Source of the DNA: Paralvinella palmiformis
Taxonomy: Eukaryota; Annelida; Polychaeta; Terebellida; Alvinellidae
DNA length: 64,000 nt
Reading direction: 5' to 3'
NCBI GenBank assembly: GCA_025642065.1
Contig: JAODUP010000360.1
Coordinates: forward strand, 1 to 64,000
Part shown: one piece after another, positions 37,327 through 48,641 of the stretch
Layout of the letters: each line of letters opens with the position of its first letter
Numbering within the stretch: the stretch's first letter is position 1
The notes under the pieces: model-generated
The model's input: only the letters and a program-made list of their open reading frames with translations
Told to the model about the DNA's origin: nothing
Databases searched by the model: none
Made by a program: the position numbers and the translations under genes

Positions 37327-38070
37327 GGATGGATTACAGCGTTCCCGAAGGCTCCGTTCTGAGTCCGAACATTTACATACTCTATACAACGCCCCCTGGC
37401 GACGTTATCAAGGCGTAATGGACTTTACGCCCGTGTTAAAGAAACTCCATTAACTGCCAGCAAAATACCGAGCTCAGTATAAGCTTTTACTCCACACGTA
37501 TAAATCATTGCACGACCAATCTCCTGAGAGACGTTGCAGGTATATACACCAGTCAGGACTCCCAGATCCCAGAATACACAACTATTAGTAGTTCCAAAGA
37601 TGCGGACTATATCATATGGCAACAGATGTTTTAAAGTTATGCAACACCTAGTCTCTTGAATGCACTCTCTGCCGACATCAGCGAAAGTAAGACGGTAGAG
37701 ACATTATTTTTTTTTAAACTCGTTATTTTCTAGTCCACTATATGGCCATTAAACAAATCTAGTCATTCTTAATAATGTGAAAATATAACATGTTTATATC
37801 CAATTTTGTCTTCTAGTCAAAATTAGTTCGAGATAATCTTATAATATTACAATGATTTAGCTTAGTTGGTTATGTTTTATTTAAATTTTTTAATATTATT
37901 TTGTTTTCTTATATTATTACGTCATAACACTAAAAAATCACTATATATAGGAAATGTATATTTTATCATGTCATTTTAACATTTGACTTGTCTTGCATTG
38001 TAAAGCACTTTTGAACATGATATATGTTATGAAACGAGTGCTATATAAATATGGCATACAAGTAAATAAA
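37327..38070 (+). mobile_element. Internally deleted LINE fragment, head-to-head with the previous one
   Basis: On the + strand YSVPEGSVLSPNIYILYTT (37333-37389), the reverse transcriptase VPQGSVLGP block, passes within 30 bp into TPVLKKLH and LPAKYRAQYKLLLHTYKSLH (about 37426-37509), which lies several hundred codons further on in an intact element. The polymerase core is therefore deleted. The 3' end at 37992-38070 carries TTGTAAAGCACTTTTGAACA and GAGTGCTATATAAAT followed by AAATAAATAAATC, a typical CR1/L2-type 3' terminus. Stops and frameshifts throughout. Confidence 0.75.
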
Positions 38071-39659
38071 TAAATCATTATCTTGTTCAAGCCTAGTATC
38101 ACGAAGGACTACGTTCTGACATGCGATTGTTTGTTGTCGCAGAATTAGACTCTATTTAACAATTATTCACCCGATCCAATCGGGTACTCATTTATTTATT
38201 TATTTTGAAAGACACCAGAGAACCGAACTTTGAAAGGGTCGCCTTCTGTATTATCACTCTACTCAATGAGGTGTCCTACCAATGTTCATGTATGACTTGA
38301 TACCAATCTAATTGTCACAGTAGCCATTTAATTTACGTAGCTCACCTAATGTACCTGTCAAAACGAGGCTCATAGCAGATGAACACATCTCTGATAATAA
38401 TGTCGAGCATGTAATATTTCAAATCAAAGAACAAAAAGTAACTGACATCGACGCTAATCAACTGTTAGATCAGGAAAAACATCAACTTGATATACGCCAG
38501 TTAGTGTACGTGTAACTTACTGCGATAGCTGAATGCGCATGCGTTGCCGTGCTGGAATTTAGCATTTAAAAAATTGTTTGTTTATTAAATACATATTTAA
38601 GTCTTAATGAAGTAGCTTATGATACTCTGATTATTTAGACCAGATCCTATTAAACACAAGTATTTATGAGAATGCCATTCTGGATTGTTACGCGATATCT
38701 TCCTCCAGGCGCCAGGTGACGCTGTTGTAGGTAATGTTGATAGCTTGCCGGATGCTATTAATGCAAGGTGTCGACGCGTGACATAAAATGATGACGTTGA
38801 TGTGTTGGTCATGTGATAAATCAATTTAAGCCACTATCATTTGATGTTGATATTATGTAGCGCATCTTGACTAGATAGGGAGCTGTCTATAGTTAGTTAT
38901 TATCGACACAATTTTAATTTTGGCTAAAACCTTTTGTCCTTTTTTAATATAAAGGCTTAAAAATTCACATATGCAGTTAAACACTGTATTTATAGAATAC
39001 ATATCGAACTTTTTGTGATGTGCCTGTGTGTGTGTGTGTGTGTGTGTGTGCATGTGCGCGCGCGTGTATGTGTGTGCCAAATCGAATGACAATAGATATT
39101 CAGTCCTACGTAGTCGTAGACGATACACACCATTTAAATAACCAGGGAAGGTGAATGTTTTTATATACTTGCCCCAATAATAAATAATACAATTTGTGAG
39201 GAGTCTTATAAGTCTTACAACAACTGTGTTTGGAAGGACTGCCCCAAAAATATTTAGAAATGTAAATCCAGAATCTCGTCCATTATGGATTAATATGGTA
39301 GTTCAATACTGGAGTACCTAGTCTTTTTTGTGTTATATATGCTAATTATCCAAATTCATCCCATATTTAGCATAAAGCCAATCAAATGCTGAGTGTACGG
39401 TACTGATCGATGATTCTATAGAGTAATATTCTTTCATTAGCCTCCATTGATATTCCTGCTTAGTTTTAGTTAAATATTTGTTTTCCTAATTATTTTGCCT
39501 TTTGTTAATACTAACAGTTTTTGTAGTAATGAATTGAGATGCCCAGCCTACCCAGAAAATACACTGAAAAGCAAAGGGCAGGTTCTAACACGCACAAAAG
39601 CCCACAGAGATTCCTTGATCAGTTAACATTACGTATTCACCTGGTGAATGGAGCAATAC
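38071..39659. other. Noncoding stretch with (TG)n
   Basis: No gene supported; a (TG)n/(GC) alternating tract lies at 39024-39076. Confidence 0.6.
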
Positions 39660-40900
39660 AATACAACAGTAGTACTGTATTAATAGTAGATGTAGTAGTA
39701 GTAGTTGCTGTGGTATTAGCAGCAGTACCAGTGGTAGTGGCAATGAGAGTGGTGATATTGGTGATGGTGTTAGTAGTAATAGTAGTAGTTGTTGTAGTAT
39801 TAGCAGCAGTAGCAATAGTAGTAGTAGCAGTAGTAGTCATTATTTATTGTAGCAATAATAGTAGTAATAGTAGTAGTAGTAGTAGTATTTGTAGTAGCAG
39901 CAATAACATCAGGAGAAGTAGTGGTAGTGAAAGTGGCGATAGTGATGGTAGTAGTAGTTGTTGTTGTATTAGCAACAGTGGTAGTTGTAGTGATAGTACT
40001 GGTTGTGGTGGTGGTGATTGAAGCAAATAATAGTAGTAGTAGTAGTAGTAGTAGCAGCAGCAACAACGGCAGCATTAGCAGCAGTGATAGTGTTGATGAT
40101 GATGATTGATGTTGTATGGCCACTTTTGTGCACAAGGTAGGCTAAATGGGCCGAGCGGCTTCCAAAGGTAATGAGACGAAGTGAAAGACGAAACAACCTT
40201 CAGATATGCCCACGCCGGGATTCGAACACGGGTGGTAGTGATTTATGGTCCAGCACGCTACCGCTAGACCACGGAAACGCCCCAGCAGTGATAGTGTTAG
40301 TGGTAGTAGTAGTAGTAGTAGCAGTTGTTGTGGTATTAGAAGCGGTAGCAACGGTAGTGTTAGTGGTGGTGGTGGTGTTGGTAGTAGTAGTAATAGTAAT
40401 AATAATAATAATAGTAATAGCAGTAGTAGTAGTAGTAGTTGGTGTTGTTGTTGTATTCGCAGGAGTAACAACAGTGGTAGTGATAGTGGTGATAATGTAG
40501 GTAGTAGCAGTCGTATTCCTATCATTATTATAGTAGTAGTAATAGCAGCAGCAGTGGTAGTGATAGTGGCAGTGTTAGTGGTGGTAGTTATGGTGGTAGT
40601 AGTAGTGGTAGTAGTGGTAGTAGTAGTTGTTGTTGTCGTCGTTGTAGTATTACCAGCATCATCAGCAGTGGTAGTGAGTAGTAGTAGCTGTAATGGTAAT
40701 AGTAGTAGAAGCAGCTGCTGCAGTGGTAGTGTTAAGGATTGTGTTAATGTTAATGATGGTGGTGGTGATAGCAAGGTAGTAGTACTACTAGTAGTATCAG
40801 TAGTAGCAACAGCAGGACCACTAGAAGCAGCAGTAGTAACAGCAGCAATGATGGTGGTAGTATTAACAGTGATACTATTATCACTCTTGTCCATCACAAT
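39660..40900. repeat. ~1.2 kb degenerate trinucleotide field (GTA/GTG/AGC)
   Basis: Interrupted TAGTAGTAG, GTGGTAGTG and AGCAGCAGC units from about 39663 to 40870, broken only by the SINE at 40091-40283. It yields VVVV, SSSS, TTTT and LLLL frames on both strands, up to 251 codons, none of them a plausible protein. Confidence 0.9.
40091..40283 (-). mobile_element. SINE family A, most complete copy, with (ATC)n tail
   Basis: On the minus strand: GCGTTTCCGTGGTCTAGCGG then TAGCGTGCTGG (strong A box), CACCCGTGTTCGAATCCCGG (strong B box), GTTGTTTCGTCTTTCACTTC, CGCTCGGCCCATTTAGCCTA, CCTTGTGCACAAAAGTGGCC and ACAACATCAATCATCATCAT as the tail. About 190 bp. It interrupts the trinucleotide field. Its boxes are the best preserved of the family, so it may be the youngest copy. 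Confidence 0.85.
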
Positions 40901-41572
40901 TCAAGCCTCAATGACGAGGTAATCAGTGTCTTATCGTCACCGGATATATTGATGTGACAAACAAAACCCAGACCGACATATGTATACGATCTTGATGAGG
41001 ATAGATGATCCTATTCTACTGTAACAGGGTTATATCAGACGCAGACATGGTCTTCCTTTCATTTCCGGAAAACGTTTCCTGGAAACCATAAACAGCTCGT
41101 TATCGACGAGGTGTGGAATAGACAATATTTGACAAGTGGTCCGACGTCTTGTTCTATGCCGTGCATTCAGACACATACAGAACGCAACACCCCGTGCTTT
41201 GTTATCATTTGGTGTATTCTTAGTCTTAGTGAACGATTGGGGTTAATGTTCTAGATGCAGCGTGGTCAAGCAATATCCGCGGAACGCTCTCTCTCTCTCT
41301 CTCAATCTCTCTCTCTCAATCTCTCTCTCTCTCGCTCTCTGTAATCAAATGAGACGTGAAGGACAACAGAAGAAAAACAACAGCCGTATCTTCTCTCAAT
41401 CTTCTGCATCAAGATGTCGTACTTTCCTGGTGTTATTTATGTTTGTTATTTCATCCTTCAATAAAATGCATTTAATCTCATTTCCTAAGAGAGTATTATA
41501 TTCCAGGTGGCTAAAGAAAGCACTAACTGACTGGCATAATCACTCACTGACTCACTGACTCACTCACTTGAG

Positions 41573-41642
<70 letters not shown>

Positions 41643-42431
41643 TATATCCATATAACACCCGCCTAGACACCCACCTACTCTTTCCATCTCTGATTTTATA
41701 TCAACAATACATTACAGGTTACCTTACAGTAGTTGGCCACACTTCATCACCGCTGATTGTCTTCCCACTTCGCTAACCGACAGTGTTAACCACGATACAG
41801 TTTTATGACCATTGTCAGACTTTGTGTCGGCGCCAGGACCAACGACAAATGAGCGGCAGGAAGATATTGCCATAGAGCCAGTCGATGGTAAAAAGAAAGC
41901 GCGAAGACGTCTCGTGACTGCTCCAGTTGGAGACCAAAAACGACAGAAAACGCCAACGTCTTCGTGATCAAGTCCAGATCGTGTCACTATCCGCAGAGAA
42001 GTCCCCCCATCAGCTGTATGCCAGTAGATCCAGACAACATCCGGCTAGCGTCTATTACCATGTAGAAGAATTATTGTTGCCTTACTTTGGTATTAGGATC
42101 CGTCTCGCCAGATTGTGTGTCATGTCAATCAATTGACGGGTCTGATAACCGTTGATAATGTTAGTCTAGATACGACGTAAGGATAATATTCTTCCACTTC
42201 TATCAACTGGTCTCCAGGACTCGTCCTACATCGATAAGGTATATTAGGCGGTGATCTTCGTCCCCCGATTTTCTACGGATATCTTAAGGACATTGTTTAG
42301 GCAAGTCGAAGGACGAAGATCCATCTACGTCCTAATCGTCAATACAGGCAGTACGTAAACAACTTGGATCGCTCATCGAACCATGTAAAGACCGTCCACA
42401 TAGCTGCCAGCATCCGGCTTACTTAGCTCTG
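40901..42431. other. Upstream region of the GPCR gene, with microsatellites
   Basis: (CT)n tracts at 41269-41340 and 41572-41592, with (TA)n to 41640. From about 41750 GC content rises toward the receptor, so part may be promoter or 5' UTR. The receptor frame stays open upstream of its first ATG to a TAA at 42333-42335 without another in-frame ATG. No TATA box or splice acceptor is convincing. Confidence 0.5.
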
Positions 42432-43736
42432 ATGCATCTTGAAGTGATCATTGATAAAGTGAACAAAACCCTTATGTTCTTTGACGTCGACATCCTGGAG
42501 CTAATGTCATTCTTCAACTCGAGCCTCGAGTCATCGTCGTCATCAACCGACAACCAGACGGGGACGACCTTCAACGGCTCGTATCGGGATCTGAACGAGA
42601 TCGTCGAGGCGCTGATCTACTTCTCGCACTTCCGGTTCTACTTCGTCCCGATCAATGCGGCGCTCGGGATTGTGGGAAACGTTTTCACGGCCGTGACGCT
42701 TTGGTCGACGGCACTAAGCGTTCATCCGACGCTGCACTTCGTCATCGCGAAGTGCGTCGCCGACAGCCTCTTCTTGGCCAGTCTCTTCGTCCAATGGCTG
42801 CGCATGATCGGCTACGACCTCTACGACAGCGGCGTCTGGTGTCACATCCTCGCCATGGTAACGCACGCTACTAACTTCCTCAGCACGTGGTTCGTCACGT
42901 GTCTGGCCGTCGACCGTTTCATCATCGTATACATCACCGGTTCGGAGAAGCCAGTCTGTAGGATCCTGAAGAGTTGCCCGTGTGGGCTGTTCACGGCCAG
43001 GCCGAGCATTAAGCCCGGTGGACAGTTGACGGTGCCCGGATGGACTGTGTTGAAAACGACCGTCGCCATTATCGGCTTGTCTTTGCTATCAGTGGCCGTC
43101 TATTTGAATATCAGTTTAACGCTCGGCGTAACCGAAAGATCTCATCGGAAGATTTGCGTCCCGCTGCCGATGTACTCATCCGTGATGCAGATACTCGGGG
43201 AGATCGACATCTTCATCAACGTCATCCTACCGTACGCGCTAGACGTCACACTGACGTTCATCACGTGCAGACGCGTCCTCCTGTTCCACGCCGCCAGAAA
43301 GCGGACCATAACGAAGCGCGAATTCTCCAGGCAGCATTACCAATTCTATTCCAAGTCACAGCTCCGTCTTACCATAATGACGGCCGGGGTTTGTCTCTGT
43401 TTTCTGCTCCTGACCGGACCATCGCAGACGCTGAGATTCCAGTACACAATCCGAGAGATGCTCAACACACACCATCGCCTTACCATATATGAGTACTTCT
43501 GGCAACACGTCTTTTTGATGGTCTATTTCAGCGCCTTTTCGTCGAATTTCATCGTCATCGTCATATTTCATAAAGGCTTCAGGAAGGCCATAGAGCTTTT
43601 CTTCGTCGACATCTCGTTCAAGATGAGGACTTGGTATGGTCGCCGACAGACCAATAATATGGATCTCAGTCCTATGACGTTTGCGGTGGATTTCTCCTCA
43701 ACTTTAGTGCGCCTCAATGAAACATCTCTTGGATAA
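42432..43736 (+). CDS. Rhodopsin-like (class A) G protein-coupled receptor, intronless
   Basis: A 434-residue seven-helix plasma-membrane receptor in one open exon. N-terminus ~1-68 with four N-glycosylation sequons (N11, N29, N41, N48). Helices roughly: TM1 70-92 (GNVF, N83), TM2 100-122 (D111), TM3 136-166 with the disulfide cysteine C137 and DRF (161-163) in place of DRY, TM4 208-230, TM5 254-279, TM6 312-333 (LLLTGP replaces CWxP), TM7 354-379 (NFIVI at 372-376 replaces NPxxY), then an amphipathic helix 8 (HKGFRKAIELF). C242 is the likely disulfide partner. Intracellular loop 2 is about 40 residues, with C176, C182 and C184, far longer than usual. Known of the family: it resembles lophotrochozoan orphan receptors often labelled FMRFamide- or TRH-receptor-like (WLRMIGYDLYDSGVWC, THATNFLSTWF). 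Ligand unknown; a peptide or chemosensory role is inference. It is markedly GC-richer than its neighbours. The first in-frame ATG is used. Confidence 0.92.
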   Translation: MHLEVIIDKVNKTLMFFDVDILELMSFFNSSLESSSSSTDNQTGTTFNGSYRDLNEIVEALIYFSHFRFYFVPINAALGIVGNVFTAVTLWSTALSVHPTLHFVIAKCVADSLFLASLFVQWLRMIGYDLYDSGVWCHILAMVTHATNFLSTWFVTCLAVDRFIIVYITGSEKPVCRILKSCPCGLFTARPSIKPGGQLTVPGWTVLKTTVAIIGLSLLSVAVYLNISLTLGVTERSHRKICVPLPMYSSVMQILGEIDIFINVILPYALDVTLTFITCRRVLLFHAARKRTITKREFSRQHYQFYSKSQLRLTIMTAGVCLCFLLLTGPSQTLRFQYTIREMLNTHHRLTIYEYFWQHVFLMVYFSAFSSNFIVIVIFHKGFRKAIELFFVDISFKMRTWYGRRQTNNMDLSPMTFAVDFSSTLVRLNETSLG

Positions 43737-44540
43737 GAGATTCGCTATCCTTTAGGCCTTGTTGACCAGATGCCTTCGATTGTTTTGTTCAATATATCGG
43801 CTGTCGGTTGAAGAGATAGAACATTTTTAGATCGGAGAATTTCCCGTTCTGTTTTAACAATGAATATTCCTTTATTGGTTGGGTTACGTATGAGGTATCT
43901 CTCCTCAAAAGTGATATTCACTGCATCTTTCACGCGCTTCAATTTATATTTGAGAGGCGGATGGAAAGTCAAAACATTGCAATCATCTGCTATTAGTCGG
44001 GATAGTTATTGTTACCTTCTTAAAACATATTAATCTCGTTAGTATTGAATATCAACAATGATCAAGCATGACAACAAATATAACGTATTCAAATTATCCT
44101 TCTCAGATTACAACATGAGAATATTCATTTAAAATTAATATTTAGCAAAATCACTAACAAATCATGAAACACGGGCACTAAATGAAGTATTTTGTAAGTT
44201 GGCAATCCCTCCCTTTTCGTCTTGAATAAAGTAATTAATTTTTACAAGCTAAAAAGCTAAAATGTATACGTTATATATAGCTCCATGTTATATATTAACT
44301 TATTTTTAATTATTGATTAACTGAGTAATGTCAGGTTTCAGTTGATCCACTTCGCCATCTGTAAATACAAAGTACAGTGAGTTATTCACTTATCCGATGA
44401 CTCAAGTTATTCAGTTATTTAGGCATCTGTGGTATTTTGGTTTGTAATTCTATCTTGTTAATAAAATAAGTTAAAACTTCAATGAATTTGGTAGAATAAT
44501 TTGATCCCAAAACAGGAGTAAGTCAAGTGCCTAAGTATTA

Positions 44541-44603
<63 letters not shown>

Positions 44604-45664
44604 CACCCATATAGAAATAGACAAGACTACAATATTTCTATATATGTAGATAAATATAATTAGTCACCATAAATATAAAGTAATCTGAATATGATAATAA
44701 AACCGCAGTCGCAACAGATAATATTCATTATTGTTTAAAACATCTTAATTGCTGTATCAGGATCAAGAAATATAATTTCCTATCGTTATTTCGTCATAAC
44801 ACCTGACAATGTAACTAAACTAAAAGTACCTATGTATTTAATTATGCATATACCCTTTATGTATTCAATACAGAAATCATAAACCATATGACGTCAATAT
44901 TAACAGGGATCTCAAGGTTATTTTTATCCTAGAAAATAATTTACTCTACTGGGTCATGTTACGACATTTCGACGCCTGTAAATAGTTCTGCTACTTCCGG
45001 TATCGTGTTCTCTCGTCGTATCTTAACGTCCAATTGGCGACTAAACCCGCTAAGACTCTGTCGTCATCGAAATAAATAAAAAAATCCAAGAAGACGAGTT
45101 AAAGGCAGAGAAGAGCATTTGTTTTATTTAAAAAGAACCCGACGACACTGTGATAAATGATTATATTGAGTCACCAAGTAACTATGTGTTTTATGCTGAG
45201 CTGATACATGACACTTTAAGATGACATTTCAGAGTCTTGATATAGAACCGAATGTTTTAATGGATTAATTTATCTGAATCAATATCTACCATCAGACAAG
45301 TTTGGTTTTATTGAGGTTTACAGTCACTGCTTTCGTCATGTAGAATTTTATAATCTTGCTAATTTTTATGGTAAACCATTTTATTTTGCGAATAAAGGAC
45401 ATAAATCATTTGAATAATTATTAGAACATCATGCGCTTTCTTGTTATTTTATAGCACTTACGTAATAATGCGTAAACTGCACTAAACGTTCTTCATGTAT
45501 TTATAAATAGTTTGATTTTTCCATATTCTACTAAATTAGCATATACTCCCTTATTATATCTGTAGAAAGCCGTTTCAGAAATCTGTTTAAGGGTAATACA
45601 TTAGCATACTCACATTTATACTAGTACAACACGTTGAGGTGGTCAGCTCCACATGGAATATGTT
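43737..45664 (+). other. 3' flank of the GPCR gene, AT-rich
   Basis: An AATAAA at 44225-44230, about 490 nt after the stop, is a candidate polyadenylation signal. A 75-codon minus frame (43745-43972) has protein-like composition but overlaps the likely 3' UTR and is not supported. A (TA)n microsatellite spans 44545-44598. The remainder is featureless. Confidence 0.5.
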
Positions 45665-45834
45665 GTTTGTAGCTGTTGTGCACAAGGTAGGCTATATTGG
45701 CCGAGCGCCCTCCAAAGTTAACGAAGCGAAGTGAAAGATGAAACGCCCTTCTGACATAGCCCGGCCTGGGTTTGAACCCAGGTGCTACAGATATGTGGCC
45801 AACCGCGCTTCTAGTTATGCCACGGAGGCGCCTC
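45665..45834 (-). mobile_element. SINE family A copy
   Basis: On the minus strand: GAGGCGCCTCCGTGGCATAA, CTAGAAGCGCGGTTGGCC (A-box region), CCTGGGTTCAAACCCAGG (B box), GGGCTATGTCAGAAGGGCGT, TTCATCTTTCACTTCGCTTC and CGCTCGGCCAATATAGCCTA. It ends at CAACAGCTACAAACAACA without a trinucleotide tail. Confidence 0.85.
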
Positions 45835-45889
45835 CCTATCCTTATATGACAGAATCAACATATCAGCACATAAAAGACAAACAGCCTAT

Positions 45890-45960
45890 TTAGAGATTCG
45901 AGCAGGTGACATCCTGTTTTGTAGACTACCACGTTACTACTCAGCTATGACCACTCTACA
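45890..45960 (-). mobile_element. tRNA-like SINE head (second type)
   Basis: On the minus strand, GGTCATAGCTGAGTAGTAAC gives an A-box match and CACCTGCTCGAATCTC a B box about 35 nt later. It lies 56 bp from the family A copy and is different in sequence. The extent of any body is unclear. Confidence 0.45.
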
Positions 45961-47271
45961 CGACACAGGCACATATATGCAATAATGTGTAATATAATAC
46001 GCAAGGCAATTTTAGTGGTTTCGACGAAGAAATGCTCTTCTGGTGCAGACATCTTTCAAACTTTTCGTAATGGATGTGTTGATGTACATTTCCGGTTAGG
46101 CTCTGGGGACGTTCACCACGGAAGATTTTTCGTCATTAAGTTCATTCGCCACTGAGAGCTGGGTCTATTCATCACGCAGAATTGAAATAAATTTACTGGC
46201 ATTTCACACGCTTTTTTTTTTTAAATGTGAAACTATATAACTATATCGTGTAGTTGGTGGATACAAACAAAGCTGTAATTCCCAAATTTCCCATACGAAA
46301 TACGGGTTTGACCTAGTTATAAATAACGTGTGAGTGAGTGATTTATTTAGCCTCGCCATTGATCACAACGATCATATAAGTAAAGTAACTCTTCAGTGAA
46401 ACATCTGACAAAGAGAATATAAAAGTACAGTTTTAAATATCTGATATTGCCGATTGAAATTTACATTGTGTCGATATTATTAGGTTCAATATTCATTTAT
46501 TGTTGGCTCTCAGTTTGTTCAAAAGATGTTTTATTAACTACGGATATAAATTGATGGATTAATCCGCCATATTTTGCCTTGAGCGTTGATCAAGTTAATA
46601 GAAGGTCCAGCACCACACGACAGGAAGAAAAATGTTTAAGTTCATAGGACGTTAGTTTAAGGTCAAGCTTTATTCTATAACTCTACACAGTTACCTTACA
46701 ACGGGGAAAACATGTTACTTAAAATCTTCCAGCTTTCCGTAATAATTAATATAATACCTGTTAATGTGACTTTACACAAGGGTTAGTTAAGTCTGTCACT
46801 TAGTGACATGATTGATGACCGAGAGCGATGGTAACCGTTTTTAGTTCGGAATACTCGCAAAGGCGTCCTTGTCTCAACCTTAGACCACACCCTTACAGCA
46901 ATAAGAAATATATAGCGTAATAAAGTGTTACGGCAAAAGAAAGCCCAGAACATTAGGACGTCGTGTATTGGTGACTAAAGTCTATTGTATGTTCTGTGCC
47001 CTTTGTGATGGAGAAGCTCTTGGAAATTCACCATCTAATATGGCCACCATCATTGATATTAAACGATCATATTGCACCGATGCACAGTCGGTCGCTAGTT
47101 CAAAAACATGATGTGTCAAAGAGAAGCTCCATGTGTCATGACACCTCAGCACCCAGAGATCACAGAACATGTTGTTATCAACAAAGGGCACTTCCTTTTC
47201 TCCTATTGTTCCATTTTCTTTTATTGACATCGCCGTTTTCTGTGTACTTCCTTAAAGAATATTACCTATAT

Positions 47272-47274
<3 letters not shown>
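45961..47274. other. Noncoding stretch
   Basis: Nothing recognised. A T10 run lies near 46211. Confidence 0.6.
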
Positions 47275-47321
<47 letters not shown>

Positions 47322-47330
47322 GTGTGTGTG

Positions 47331-47373
<43 letters not shown>
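47275..47373. repeat. (TA)n ... (TG)n microsatellites
   Basis: (TA)n 47275-47315 and (TG)n about 47322-47372, the latter abutting the 3' end of SINE C. Confidence 0.95.
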
Positions 47374-47375
<2 letters not shown>

Positions 47376-47887
47376 AGCTGTGTATAATAAGGCACAGGCA
47401 CAGAGAATCTCGAACCGTGAATTCAAACTCTGGACGTTTCTTCAGGGGACTGAATCCAGAGTGGCGACTTTTCTTGCTGAGACATGTGTAATGTCTCACC
47501 AGTCCCTAAGCCGCCAAGCAAAATCAAAATACGAATCACCTACAGCCGTGGAGTTTGGCTGTCGCTTAATCAGCACAGCCTCTATGTTGGAGTGGTTGAG
47601 AAACCTCCTCCCCCACCACTCACAGGGGAGCAGTACGGAAAGATGGAGCCGAAATACCCTGAGGGTGGTCACTGCCAGAGTGTTTTACGTCCTCAGGGGG
47701 TTTTTAACGTCCCCCTTTATTTTAAATAATTCAGTGGAGACGGCAGCGCCATTTAACGTGGTCAGCCACCCACGATGTAGTGAGCCGAGAAATTAATCCC
47801 TGGAAAAGTTTCGACCTCTTACGGGGTTCGAACCTGCGACCGTTGGCACCAAGTGCCGAGTGCTTAACCGCTAGGCCACCGGAGCTC
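47374..47887 (-). mobile_element. SINE family C, full-length (~510 bp) with (CA)n tail
   Basis: On the minus strand it starts GAGCTCCGGTGGCCTAGCGG then TTAAGCACTCGG (perfect A box), then GGTCGCAGGTTCGAACCCCG (perfect B box). A long body follows (GAGGTCGAAACTTTTCCAGG, GTGGCTGACCACGTTAAATG, GGGGACGTTAAAAACCCCCT), ending CTCTGTGCCTGTGCCTTATT, ACACAGCTAAAACACACACA. The (CA)n microsatellite is continuous with its 3' end. Plus-strand frames of 81 and 266 codons through it are not genes. Confidence 0.85.
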
Positions 47888-48518
47888 ACTAATTAGCTTA
47901 ATTATCTAAGCAGCCCTATTTATAGCTATTTTTCAATTGCTGTATCTTTCTTCAAAGCAATACTATATAAACTATATAACCCAATTGTTACTGTCTTCAA
48001 AGATCAGTTTTTACAACGGGCAGGCGTCACGAAGCGACTACTATTAAAACTATTTAGCTTAATTGCTATTAAAAGACTGACATCTGCGCTGAAGCAGATT
48101 GTATTAGCGCGTCATAGCTTCGATACTGTTTGAACTATGTTATCATTTTCAAACCTGACCTAATTTATGCTATTTTAACTTATCGTAGTTCTTAAATGTT
48201 ATTTATGACAAGCAGATTAGAGCTAATCTTGAATGTCATAGTACAAACTGGACATAACTAGACCTAGGAAAGATAAATCTATTCCCACATACAACCAAGG
48301 TGAATTATATATACAAGTAAACTTGTTATATAAAACACAACAACCACACGAACTGTGTCCAATGCCACCGCTCGAGATGCGATGCAGTATTTCTATTCAC
48401 GAGTCAGGAGTACTTATAATGCTTTAAGAGCGTACTGTGCCTGCTACAGTCATTTAAATGCTGGATAACCAGGCCAGACACCTAAATGGCCTGCCTCCAA
48501 AGACACAAATAGTACATC
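47888..48518. other. Noncoding stretch
   Basis: Nothing recognised. Confidence 0.6.
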
Positions 48519-48572
48519 AGCTTACCTTACTAGCAACAAATGAGCACACTTACTTGTGTGTGTGTGTGTATG

Positions 48573-48634
<62 letters not shown>

Positions 48635-48641
48635 TGTGCGT
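48519..48641 (+). repeat. Dispersed repeat G, copy 2, with (GT)n tail
   Basis: Matches 31378-31420: CAGCTTACCTTACTAGCAAC then AAATGAGCACACTTACTTGT, followed by about 80 bp of (GT)n. Flanks differ from those of copy 1. Confidence 0.75.

Noticed and set aside
40142..40897. 251-codon minus ORF and 225-codon plus ORF (TTTT/LLLL and SSSS/VVVV)
   Set aside because: Degenerate trinucleotide repeat read in different frames; overlaps a SINE.
43040..43492. 150-codon plus ORF and two minus ORFs inside the GPCR
   Set aside because: Out-of-frame shadows of the receptor gene; GC-rich codon use leaves few stops.
46996..47796. 266-codon plus ORF
   Set aside because: Joins unique sequence, (TA)n, (TG)n and the antisense of a SINE; no domain.
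47820..47887. True tRNA gene at the head of SINE C
   Set aside because: A and B boxes are near-perfect, but the sequence continues into a 500-bp SINE body repeated at 55090-55202.
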